Assembly: GCF_018829635.1 (NCBI RefSeq) | Contig: NZ_JAHKKG010000014.1 | Span: 186,001-250,000 of the forward strand | Length of the DNA stretch: 64,000 bases | Reading direction: 5' to 3' | Origin: Paractinoplanes bogorensis | GTDB taxonomy: Bacteria > Actinomycetota > Actinomycetes > Mycobacteriales > Micromonosporaceae | Shown: positions 7,962 to 15,736 of the stretch, piece after piece | How the letters are laid out: each line of letters begins with the position of its first letter | Numbering within the stretch: position 1 is the stretch's first letter | Program-made: the position numbers and the translations under genes | Notes under the pieces: generated by a model | The model's input: only the letters and a program-made list of their open reading frames with translations | Database searches by the model: none | What the model was told of the DNA's origin: nothing

Positions 7962-9077
7962 TCAAGGGTTCTTAACAGTTAGCGGCAAACCGAGATAGGC
8001 CGCGTACGGGTCCAGGGCTTTCGCGGCCGCGTCGCGATCTTTCTTGGTGAAGCTGGTCAATGGCTCGACGGTCACGGTGACGCCCTTGGCGGTGAGCGTA
8101 CGGGTCCAGGTCGCGCGCACCCGCCCCCGCTGCACGAGCGTCGACCGGAACACCCCGTTGCCGCCGGGCACAATCGCGTCGACGTTGTCCGTCATCAGCG
8201 AGCGGTCTTTGTAGCCCAGCATGAATTCGTCGAACCCCGGAAGCGCGAGCCACCCGTCACTCCCACCCGCCGCAGCCTCAGTGCCACCCGCCGCCGCGAT
8301 GTCGGGCGTCGCGCCGTCGAGGAGTGCGGTCGCCGCGAACATCGGCGTGCCGTCGACGTCGACCGTGGCCAGGGCGTCGCCGTTCTCGGCGATGCCGGCC
8401 CGGCAGTCGGTGACGGTGAGGCCGGTCCAGCCGACGAAGTCCTTCAGCGTCGCCGGCCCGTGACTGCGGAAGTAGCGCAACGCGATGATGCCCAGCGCCT
8501 CCTCGCGCGCGGGCCGATTCGGCGCCGGCACCCACTCGTCGAGCAGCACGAACGTCTGCTCCTTGCCGACATGGGGCGCGATGGCCGTGACGCCGCGCTG
8601 GGCGGAATACCAGAGCAGGTGATAGCCCCGCTGCCCGGTGACCTCGACGCCGCCGTCGGTGATCGCGGCCAGGCACTCGGCCCGGGTGAGCCGCCCGCCC
8701 TTGAGGGCGTCGCCGAGAATGTCGACCGCGCGATCGACCGTCGCCTCGTCGAGCCCGAGCGTCTCGCGTCGCTTGTTCGCACCGGCGAGCGCCCGCACAC
8801 CCATCAGCTCGAGCATCCAGTGCACGTCGGCCGAGGGGACGAAGTGGACCGTCCCGCGCATGGGCCACGTACGGAGAACGGATTTGTCCTCAAGAGCCGC
8901 GTTGACGTCAGCGAGGGTGGACCCGGGCAGCCGGCAGCCCAGCGACCACAGGCCGCTGTTCACATCCTGCGCCTGCATCGCCCCGAACCACTCGACGATG
9001 CCCGCGACCGAGCCCGGCGCGTTGCCGCGCAGCAGCAGGCTGGTCATCCGCAGGCCCAGGGCCGCCGCTTTGTCCAT
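7962..9077 (-). CDS. AlkZ-like winged-helix DNA glycosylase (HTH_42 family)
   Basis: 371 residues of the HTH_42/YcaQ superfamily (three winged-helix units plus a C-terminal beta-barrel). The family's catalytic Q-x-Q element is visible as Gln35-Ala-Gln37 in AMQAQD; QxQ is typical of AlkZ-type enzymes that unhook interstrand crosslinks or remove bulky N7 adducts, as opposed to QxD in AlkX. RTWPMRGTVHFV (about residues 69-80) and LPGFDEFMLGYKDRS are also typical. Some relatives confer self-resistance beside DNA-alkylator gene clusters, but none is visible here. The start has a leaderless -10 TAGGGT (9084-9089). Confidence 0.85.
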   Translation of the reverse strand: MDKAAALGLRMTSLLLRGNAPGSVAGIVEWFGAMQAQDVNSGLWSLGCRLPGSTLADVNAALEDKSVLRTWPMRGTVHFVPSADVHWMLELMGVRALAGANKRRETLGLDEATVDRAVDILGDALKGGRLTRAECLAAITDGGVEVTGQRGYHLLWYSAQRGVTAIAPHVGKEQTFVLLDEWVPAPNRPAREEALGIIALRYFRSHGPATLKDFVGWTGLTVTDCRAGIAENGDALATVDVDGTPMFAATALLDGATPDIAAAGGTEAAAGGSDGWLALPGFDEFMLGYKDRSLMTDNVDAIVPGGNGVFRSTLVQRGRVRATWTRTLTAKGVTVTVEPLTSFTKKDRDAAAKALDPYAAYLGLPLTVKNP

Positions 9078-9083
9078 GCGACG

Positions 9084-9089
9084 ACCCTA
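9084..9089 (-). promoter_or_regulatory. leaderless -10 box TAGGGT
   Basis: Reading the minus strand, TAGGGT is followed by 6 nt and then ATG 9077. It lies in the 32-bp gap after the isomerase gene, so the glycosylase gene probably has its own promoter. Confidence 0.5.
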
Positions 9090-9109
9090 GAGCCCGGGTA
9101 CGACAAAAA

Positions 9110-10747
9110 TCAGCGGCCGCGCTGCGACCGGTACAGCTTGATCAGCGCGTTGGTCGACGAGTCGTCGTCCTGCGCCGGGGCCGACGACGAGGTCAGCTTG
9201 GGCGCCAGCTGGTTGGCCATCACCTTGCCGAGCTCGACACCCCACTGGTCGAACGAGTTGATCTGCCAGATCGTGCCCTGGGTGAACGTGATGTGCTCGT
9301 ACAGGGCGATCAGCTGACCGAGCACGGCCGGCGTCAGCGACTCGGCGATGATCGTGGTGGTCGGGTGGTTGCCCTGCATGACGCGGTGCGGCGCGATCTC
9401 GGGCGAGGTGCCCTCGGCCAGCACCTGGTCGATCGAGCGGCCGAAGGCCAGCGCGCCGGTCTGGGCGAAGAAGTTCGACATGAACAGGTCGTGCATCTCG
9501 CCGATGTCGTGGTTGGGCTTGCTGAACCCGATGAAGTCGGCCGGGATCATCTTGGTGCCCTGGTGGATCAGCTGGTAGAAGGCGTGCTGCCCGTTGGTGC
9601 CGGGCTCGCCCCAGAAGACCTCGCCGGTCTGGAAGCTCGCCGGGGAGCCGTCGAGGCGTACGGACTTGCCGTTGCTCTCCATCGTGAGCTGCTGGAGGTA
9701 AGCGGCGAAGCGGTGCAGATATTGCGAGTACGGCAGGATCGCGTGCGACTGGGCGCCCAGGAAGGTGTCGTACCAGACGTTGAGCAGGCCGAGCAGCGCC
9801 GGGACGTTCGACTCGAGCGGCTGGGTGCGGAAGTGCTCGTCGACCGTGTGGTAGCCGGCCAGCATGTCGGCGAAGTGCTCCTTGCCGACCGCGATCATCA
9901 CGGACAGGCCGACCGCCGAGGGCAGCGAGTAGCGGCCGCCCACCCAGTCCCAGAAGCCGAACATGTTGGCGGTGTCGATGCCGAAGCCGGACACCCGGTC
10001 GGCGTTGGTGCTGACCGCCACGAAGTGCTTGGCCACCGCGTCGGCGCCGGCCCCGTCGCCCAGACCCGCGAGGAGCCAGTTGCGGGCCTCGGTCGCGTTG
10101 GTCAGGGTCTCCTGGGTGCCGAACGTCTTCGAGCAGACGATGAAAAGCGTGGTCGCCGGGTCGAGGTCGTGGGTCTTCTCGTACAGGTCGGTGGGGTCGA
10201 TGTTGGAGATGAACCGGCACTCGATGTCGGGCGATTTGAAGGCCTTGAGCGCCTCGTACGCCATCACGGGGCCGAGGTCGGAGCCACCGATCCCGATGTT
10301 GACGACGGTCTTGATGCGCTGACCGGTGTGCCCGGTCCACTCGCCCGAGCGCACCTTGTCGCTGAAGGCGCCCATCCGGTCGAGCACCTCGTGCACCTCG
10401 GCCACCACGTCCTGCCCGTCGACCACCAGGTTGGCGTCGCGCGGCAGGCGCAGGGCGGTGTGCAGCACCGCGCGGTCCTCGGTCACGTTGATGTGCTCGC
10501 CGGCGAACATGGCACCGATCCGCTCGCGCAGCCCGGCCCGGTCGGCCAGGGCCAGCAGGGCGGTCAGCACCTCGTCGGTGACCAGGTTCTTGCTGTAGTC
10601 GACGGTGAGATCGGCGACCTGCGCGGTCAGGCGCTCACCGCGTTTCGGGTCGCTGCCGAAGAGGTCGCGCAGGTGCACGGCGCCGAACTTCTCGGCCTGG
10701 CCCTGCAGCGTCTGCCACTCGGTGCTGTCGGAAACGTGTTCGCTCAT
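9110..10747 (-). CDS. pgi: glucose-6-phosphate isomerase
   Basis: 545 residues, the normal size for Pgi, which interconverts glucose-6-phosphate and fructose-6-phosphate in the cytoplasm. Family blocks seen: [17 protein letters not shown] (substrate phosphate site), [10 protein letters not shown] (SIS-domain strand with catalytic Lys nearby), [19 protein letters not shown], and the catalytic Glu/His block [22 protein letters not shown] 10747 is chosen because the protein then begins just before the first conserved helix; a longer frame to 10795 is spurious. The TetR gene ends 57 bp upstream. Housekeeping enzyme; nothing odd. Confidence 0.97.
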   Translation of the reverse strand: MSEHVSDSTEWQTLQGQAEKFGAVHLRDLFGSDPKRGERLTAQVADLTVDYSKNLVTDEVLTALLALADRAGLRERIGAMFAGEHINVTEDRAVLHTALRLPRDANLVVDGQDVVAEVHEVLDRMGAFSDKVRSGEWTGHTGQRIKTVVNIGIGGSDLGPVMAYEALKAFKSPDIECRFISNIDPTDLYEKTHDLDPATTLFIVCSKTFGTQETLTNATEARNWLLAGLGDGAGADAVAKHFVAVSTNADRVSGFGIDTANMFGFWDWVGGRYSLPSAVGLSVMIAVGKEHFADMLAGYHTVDEHFRTQPLESNVPALLGLLNVWYDTFLGAQSHAILPYSQYLHRFAAYLQQLTMESNGKSVRLDGSPASFQTGEVFWGEPGTNGQHAFYQLIHQGTKMIPADFIGFSKPNHDIGEMHDLFMSNFFAQTGALAFGRSIDQVLAEGTSPEIAPHRVMQGNHPTTTIIAESLTPAVLGQLIALYEHITFTQGTIWQINSFDQWGVELGKVMANQLAPKLTSSSAPAQDDDSSTNALIKLYRSQRGR

Positions 10748-10803
10748 TGCCCCAGTCTCTTCCTCGAACCCGGACTCTCGTCCCCATCCTGGCACGAAAC
10801 GCG

Positions 10804-11391
10804 CTAGGCCGACGGCGACGCCGTGGAGATCACTTGGCGAACGACGCGTTCCATCGCGGGCATCACCTTCTCCGGATCCTCCCCCGCCGTCTGCAGCGCC
10901 ACGCGGAAACAGGCGATCCCGATCTGCGAGGCCAGCAGGGCGAGCTCCGGTTCGGCGCCCCGGCTGCGCAACGCGCCCTCGAGGGCCTCGGCGATGCGCT
11001 GCATCTTGCGGCCGGAGCGGTCCTGCAACTCGGGCACGGTCGCGATCAGGCGTTGCCGTACGGCGAACATCGTCGGGTCGCCGATGATGATGTCGCGCTT
11101 GTCGCTGGCCAGGTGCCAGAGCTGGATCAGCGCCTCGCGCAGATCATGCGGGGCGGACGCCGGGTCGCCGTCACCGGCCGTGCCGAACTCGGAGACCAGG
11201 CGCTCCTCGTCGGCGAAGAGCACCTCCTGCTTGTCGCCGAAGTAGCGGAAGAACGTGGTGCGGCCGACCAGGGCCCGGGACGCGATGTCGGTGACCGACA
11301 CCTGGGCGAACCCGCGCTCCTCGAACAGCGCGAACGCCGCTCCGACGATGTGCTCGCGGGCCCGCTGCTGCTTGAGCTCGCGGAGTGTCAT
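10804..11391 (-). CDS. TetR-family repressor
   Basis: 195 residues. N-terminal TetR helix-turn-helix (about residues 10-55: [39 protein letters not shown]) and a helical ligand-binding C-domain. It is divergent from the short-chain dehydrogenase at 11486 with a 94-bp gap holding two GTACT-N-RGTACC palindromes, so it most likely represses that gene and itself. A TAGGGT box (11398-11403) lies 6 nt upstream of ATG, suggesting a leaderless transcript. The ligand is unknown. Confidence 0.88.
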   Translation of the reverse strand: MTLRELKQQRAREHIVGAAFALFEERGFAQVSVTDIASRALVGRTTFFRYFGDKQEVLFADEERLVSEFGTAGDGDPASAPHDLREALIQLWHLASDKRDIIIGDPTMFAVRQRLIATVPELQDRSGRKMQRIAEALEGALRSRGAEPELALLASQIGIACFRVALQTAGEDPEKVMPAMERVVRQVISTASPSA

Positions 11392-11397
11392 GCCCCC

Positions 11398-11403
11398 ACC
11401 CTA
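11398..11403 (-). promoter_or_regulatory. leaderless -10 box TAGGGT
   Basis: On the minus strand TAGGGT precedes ATG 11391 by 6 nt (GGGGGC). The same box and spacing occur before the AlkZ-like gene. Confidence 0.45.
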
Positions 11404-11427
11404 GCGGATTGGAACCAAGTCCCGTAC

Positions 11428-11457
11428 GGTACTGAGTACCAAAACGTACTCGGTACC
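11428..11457. promoter_or_regulatory. tandem TetR operator palindromes
   Basis: GGTACTGAGTACC (11428-11440) is a perfect 13-bp palindrome around a central base. CGTACTCGGTACC (11445-11457) is a close second copy with centres 17 bp apart, and a partial GTACGGTAC overlaps the left side. They lie between the divergent tetR and dehydrogenase genes, where a TetR repressor normally binds. Confidence 0.65.
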
Positions 11458-11485
11458 GGCACGGACTCGGACCCAGGAGGAACTC

Positions 11486-12298
11486 ATGCCCACGATCCTG
11501 ATGAACGGCGCCAGCCGCGGCATCGGCCTGCACGCCGCCCAGCGCATGCTCGACGACGACCCCGGACTGCGGCTGATCGTCATGGCCCGCGGCGAACAGC
11601 CCGCCCTGCCCCGCACGACCGTCCTGCACGCCGATCTGACCTCACTCGACAGCCTGCGCAAGGCCGCGGCCCAGATCACCGAGCCGCTCGACGGCTACGT
11701 GGGCAACGCCGGCATCCAGATGACCGACGCGACCACCCCGACCGCCGACGGCTACGAGACGACGTTCGCGGTCAACGTGCTCGCCCACCACCTGCTGCTG
11801 CGCCTCGTGCCGCTGACCGACCGGGCCCGCGTCGTCATCACCGGCAGCGACGCCCACTTCGGCGACCTGCGGCACAACCTCGGACTGGTGCCCGCACCCA
11901 CCTGGACCACCCCCGAGCAGCTGGCCCGGCCCAACCCGGCGATGAAGGGGCGCGGCGCCTACTCGACCAGCAAGCTCGGCGTCCTCTACCTGGTGCACGC
12001 CCTGGCCCGGCGCGGCGTCGACGCGTACACCTGGAACCCGTCCTTCACCCCGGGCACCGGACTGGTCCGCGCCGACCGGATCGGCAACGTGCTCTTCCGC
12101 CGCGTGTTCCCGCTGTTCCCGGGGGTCAACACGCCGGCCGGCGCGGGAGATCAACTGGCCGCCGCGGCGACGAAGACGATCGCCGGGCCGAGCGGCAGCT
12201 ACATCGACCGATCGACCGTCACGAAGAGTTCCGCCGAGTCCTACGACGAGGCCCGCGAGGAGGAGCTGTACCGCGCCGCTGAGACCCTCACCTCATAG
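11486..12298 (+). CDS. short-chain dehydrogenase/reductase
   Basis: 270 residues. N-terminal nucleotide-binding GASRGIG motif (about residues 8-14), NAGIQ in place of the usual NNAG strand, and the catalytic YxxxK as YSTSK (about 156-160). The family transfers hydride between NAD(P)H and alcohol or carbonyl substrates; the substrate here is unknown. GGAGGAA precedes ATG 11486. It is probably the target of the divergent TetR repressor through the two GTACT palindromes, so it may be induced by a xenobiotic or a secondary metabolite. Confidence 0.88.
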   Translation: MPTILMNGASRGIGLHAAQRMLDDDPGLRLIVMARGEQPALPRTTVLHADLTSLDSLRKAAAQITEPLDGYVGNAGIQMTDATTPTADGYETTFAVNVLAHHLLLRLVPLTDRARVVITGSDAHFGDLRHNLGLVPAPTWTTPEQLARPNPAMKGRGAYSTSKLGVLYLVHALARRGVDAYTWNPSFTPGTGLVRADRIGNVLFRRVFPLFPGVNTPAGAGDQLAAAATKTIAGPSGSYIDRSTVTKSSAESYDEAREEELYRAAETLTS

Positions 12299-12354
12299 AA
12301 CGCGCACAGCAAGGGCACAGAGCGGCCGTAGGGGCACAGCCGAACGTAGCTGCC

Positions 12355-14352
12355 ATGACGACCCTGATGGAACGGCCCGCGGCCGCCTCGCAGCCCCGGC
12401 ACGTGGCTCCGGCCGTACGAAAAGACCGCCGATGGCCGATCCTCGTCCTGCTGCTCGGCACGGCGGTGCTCTATCTGTGGGACCTGAGCGCGAGCGGCTG
12501 GGGCAACAGCTTCTACGCCGCCGCCGCGCAGGCCGGCGCGCAGAGCTGGAAGGCGTGGCTGTTCGGCTCGCTCGACGCGGGCAACGCCATCACCGTCGAC
12601 AAACCGCCGGCCGCCATGTGGGTGATGGGCCTGTCCGCGCGCATCTTCGGCGTGAACAGCTGGGCCATCCTGGCTCCGCAGGCGCTGATGGGCGTGGCCA
12701 GCGTGTGGTTCCTGTACGCCGCGGTCAAGCGCTGGTTCGGCACCGCGGCCGGCCTGGTCGCGGGGGCGGCGCTGGCGCTCACCCCGGTGGCCGTGCTGAT
12801 GTTCCGCTACGACAACCCCGACGCGCTGCTCGTGCTGCTGATGACGGCCGCGGCCTACACGACCGTACGAGCCGTCGAGAAGGCCTCGTGGAAGTGGCTC
12901 GCGCTGACCGGCGTCCTGCTCGGGTTCGGCTTCCTGACCAAGATGATGCAGGCGTTCCTGGTGCTGCCCGCGTTCGCGCTGGTCTACCTGATCGCCGCGC
13001 CGACCGGGCTCGGCCGGCGGATCCGTGACCTGCTGATCGCCGGCCTGGCGCTGATCGTCTCGGCCGGCTGGTACGTCGCCCTGGTGTCGCTGTGGCCGGC
13101 CTCGTCCCGCCCGTACATCGCCGGCTCGACCAACAACACCCTGTGGGAACTGGCCCTCGGCTACAACGGCCTCGGCCGCATCCTGGGCGGATCCGGCAAC
13201 GGCGGTGGCGGGGGTGGCGGCAACACCGGCTTCGGCGGCGCCACCGGCATCGGCCGCTTGTTCGGCAGCTCGATGGGCCTGGAGATCTCGTGGCTGCTCC
13301 CGGCCGCGCTGATCGCCCTGGTCGCCGTGCTCGCCGCGACCTGGACCAGCCCGCGCACCGACCGGGCCCGGGCCGCCATGATCATGTGGGGCGGCTGGGT
13401 GCTCGTCACCGGCCTGACGTTCTCCTACATGAGCGGCACGATCCACCCGTACTACACCGTCGCGCTGGCCCCCGGCATCGCCGCGCTGATCGGCATCGGC
13501 GGCCGCGTGATGTGGCTCTACCGCTCGTCGCTGTGGGCTCGCCTGGTGCTGGCCGCGATGATCCTGTCCACCGCGGTCTGGGGCTGGGTGCTGCTCGGCC
13601 GCACCGACTGGCTTCCCGCCCTGCGCTGGGGTTCGCTCGTGCTCGGCGCCGTTCTCGCGCTGGCGATGCTGATGCCGCTGCGCAAGCTCGCGGTGGTTGC
13701 GCTGACCGCGGCCATCCTGTCGGCCGGGGCGAGTGGCGCGGCCTACGCCGGGGCGACGGCCACGGTCGCCCACACCGGGTCCATTCCGAGCTCCGGGCCG
13801 TCGTCGGCCGGCGGCATGGGCAGCGCCTTCGGCGGCGGAGGTACGGGGGCAGGCGGCTTCAACCGCAACGGTGGGGACGACGCTTCTTCGGGCGGCCCAT
13901 CCAACTCCTCGACCAGCACGAGTTCGACGGACACGTCATCCGGGAACGCCACGTCGGGGTCGGCCTCTTCCAGCGGCCCGGGCAACGGCGGCCCGGGCGG
14001 CGAGTCCTCCAACACCGAGCTGAACACTCTGCTCGAGGCGAGCACGACCAAGTGGTCGGCCGCGATCAGCGGCGCCACCTCGGCCGCCTCGCTGGAGCTG
14101 GCCACCGGCACCTCGGTGATCGCCCTGGGCGGCTGGAACGGCAGCGACCCCTCCCCCACGCTAACCGAGTTCCAGGCCTACGTGGCGGCCGGCCAGATCC
14201 ACTACTACATCTCGGGTGGCGGCATGGGCGGCGGCGGTCAGGGCGGTTCGTCCACCGACGCCGGCCAGATCGCCACCTGGGTCGCGGCCCACTACACGGC
14301 CACCACGGTCGGCAGCTCCACCGTCTACGACCTCACCCAGACGGCGAGTTAG
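12355..14352 (+). CDS. GT39/ArnT-type membrane glycosyltransferase
   Basis: 665 residues with about ten or more membrane segments in the first 460 and a large extracellular, Gly/Ser/Thr/Asn-rich region (about 470-560) followed by a C-terminal domain (about 560-665) ending TVYDLTQTAS. The first periplasmic loop carries VDKPPAAMWV, the family position for the catalytic acidic residue; relatives move a sugar from polyprenyl phosphate to an acceptor at the outer membrane face. A glycine-run insert (GNGGGGGGGN, about residues 281-290) interrupts a membrane-proximal loop. Acceptor unknown; wall glycan or protein are candidates. A hairpin terminator follows. Confidence 0.87.
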   Translation: MTTLMERPAAASQPRHVAPAVRKDRRWPILVLLLGTAVLYLWDLSASGWGNSFYAAAAQAGAQSWKAWLFGSLDAGNAITVDKPPAAMWVMGLSARIFGVNSWAILAPQALMGVASVWFLYAAVKRWFGTAAGLVAGAALALTPVAVLMFRYDNPDALLVLLMTAAAYTTVRAVEKASWKWLALTGVLLGFGFLTKMMQAFLVLPAFALVYLIAAPTGLGRRIRDLLIAGLALIVSAGWYVALVSLWPASSRPYIAGSTNNTLWELALGYNGLGRILGGSGNGGGGGGGNTGFGGATGIGRLFGSSMGLEISWLLPAALIALVAVLAATWTSPRTDRARAAMIMWGGWVLVTGLTFSYMSGTIHPYYTVALAPGIAALIGIGGRVMWLYRSSLWARLVLAAMILSTAVWGWVLLGRTDWLPALRWGSLVLGAVLALAMLMPLRKLAVVALTAAILSAGASGAAYAGATATVAHTGSIPSSGPSSAGGMGSAFGGGGTGAGGFNRNGGDDASSGGPSNSSTSTSSTDTSSGNATSGSASSSGPGNGGPGGESSNTELNTLLEASTTKWSAAISGATSAASLELATGTSVIALGGWNGSDPSPTLTEFQAYVAAGQIHYYISGGGMGGGGQGGSSTDAGQIATWVAAHYTATTVGSSTVYDLTQTAS

Positions 14353-14366
14353 TCCGGCCGGCAACA

Positions 14367-14401
14367 AAGCCCCGCGCCCCGGTCACCGGGACGCGGGGCT
14401 T
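14367..14401. terminator. bidirectional hairpin terminator
   Basis: AAGCCCCGCG (14367-14376) pairs with CGCGGGGCTT (14392-14401); the loop contains a nested CCGGT/ACCGG pair. The A and T ends flank the stem on both strands, and the hairpin lies between convergent genes. Confidence 0.8.
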
Positions 14402-14412
14402 CGTCGTGTCGC

Positions 14413-14661
14413 TCAGTAGACGGGCTGCTCGGCCGGGGCCGCGGGCTCATCGGCGGCGGGCTCGTCCTCCTGCACCGGGGAGCCGGTCAGCAGCTCGACC
14501 TCCCAGTGCTCGGTCAACGTCTCGCCCTCGTCCTCGGCTTCCAGATAGCTGCGCACCCGCACCCCGAGGCCGAGCTGGTTGGCCGCGCGCAAGTGCTCGG
14601 TCACCTCATCGACGCTGGTCAGGTAGTAGGTGGCGATCAGGGTCTCGTCCAGGTCAGTCAC
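14413..14661 (-). CDS. small acidic protein, unknown
   Basis: 82 residues from GTG 14661. A short alpha/beta region (ETLIATYYLTSVDEVTEHLR, LGVRVRSYLEAEDEGET, WEVELLTG) ends in an acidic Glu/Asp/Pro/Ala tail. No family recognised. The GTG is preceded by TACCCT 6 nt upstream on the minus strand (14668-14673), a leaderless -10. The longer minus-strand frame to 15006 overlaps the phosphotransferase gene and is rejected. Confidence 0.68.
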   Translation of the reverse strand: MTDLDETLIATYYLTSVDEVTEHLRAANQLGLGVRVRSYLEAEDEGETLTEHWEVELLTGSPVQEDEPAADEPAAPAEQPVY

Positions 14662-14731
14662 CGCACCAGGGTAGAAGCCCCCCTCACGTCCACCGGGGCC
14701 GGGCTGGCCGGCCCGTGATGCAATGCGCCGC

Positions 14732-15670
14732 ATGAGCGAACCTGTGCTGGAGATGTTGTGGGAGCGGGACGACCCGGGCCAGGCTCTCGACCAGCGGTTC
14801 GGCTTCGACGACCCCGGCGCGGCCACCCGCTGGGTGACGGACACGCTGGACGAGCTGTGGGGCATCCGGGTCGACGCGTGCGAGCGGATCGTCATGAGCA
14901 GCGGCAACGCCCTCGCCTGGGTGCACACGCCATCCGGCCGGATGCTCGCGAAGTGGTCGGTCGTACCGGACCGGTTCGCCCGCCTGGCCGAGGTGGCCCG
15001 CCTCACCGCCTGGCTGGACGATCACGGGCTGCCGGTCTCGGCCCCCGTTCCCACCCTCGACGGTCGCCTGCAGGCCGAGTCCGGTGGCGTCTCCGTGGGC
15101 CTGCAACGGGTGATCGAGGGCGAACTGCTCGACACCGGCGACCCGGCTCAGGTGCGGGCGGCCGGTGCGATGCTGGCCCGGTTGCAGGAGGCGCTCGCGA
15201 AATACCCGGACGCGGACCGGCTGCCCGGCCCGGACCGGGTGGGCGCGCCGCTGGCCCAGCGGGTCGCGCAGGGCGGACATCTGCCCGCGGAGGCCCGGCC
15301 GGAGCTCCCCGATCTGCCGGGCCGCCAGCTCGTCCACTACGACTTCCGCTCGGCGAACGTGCTGATGGCGGGCGACCGGGTGGCCGCGGTCCTCGACCTC
15401 GAGGAGGCCCAGCCCGAGCACCGGCTCATCGAGCTGGCCCGCGCGGCGATCCTGCTCGGCACCCGCTATCACGACTGGGGTCCGGTGCCGGTCGAGGTCC
15501 ACGCCGAGTTCGTGGCCGGCTATCGGGACGTGTGCCCGCTGACCCCGGATGAGGAGAGCTGGCTCGACGTGCTGTTGCTCTGGCAAGCCCTGGCGATGGT
15601 GCCGGCGGGAGACGACCCGACCGGGTGGGGGCCGTCCGCGTCGAGCCGGCTGGCGGCCGGGAGGCTCTGA
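14732..15670 (+). CDS. aminoglycoside-phosphotransferase-fold kinase
   Basis: 312 residues of the APH/choline kinase-like superfamily. The catalytic loop is HYDFRSANVL (Brenner-type H-x-D-x(4)-N) and the metal-binding loop VLDLEEAQPEHRL replaces the usual DFD/DWE with DLE. N-lobe beta strands and a Lys (MLAKWSV) suit ATP binding. The substrate could be an antibiotic, a sugar or a small alcohol; nothing nearby decides it. ATG 14732 preferred over ATG 14723 because a TGCAAT -10-like box ends 7 nt before it. Confidence 0.85.
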   Translation: MSEPVLEMLWERDDPGQALDQRFGFDDPGAATRWVTDTLDELWGIRVDACERIVMSSGNALAWVHTPSGRMLAKWSVVPDRFARLAEVARLTAWLDDHGLPVSAPVPTLDGRLQAESGGVSVGLQRVIEGELLDTGDPAQVRAAGAMLARLQEALAKYPDADRLPGPDRVGAPLAQRVAQGGHLPAEARPELPDLPGRQLVHYDFRSANVLMAGDRVAAVLDLEEAQPEHRLIELARAAILLGTRYHDWGPVPVEVHAEFVAGYRDVCPLTPDEESWLDVLLLWQALAMVPAGDDPTGWGPSASSRLAAGRL

Positions 15671-15736
15671 CCGCCCAGCCGGTCGGGCGTGACCGCCCGG
15701 GGTCGCACTCAGCCGGGCGAGCCTCGGGAAGCGGCG

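Noticed and set aside
14661-15006. N-terminal extension of the small acidic protein
   Set aside because: The extension lies antisense to the phosphotransferase, and a leaderless -10 precedes the internal GTG 14661.
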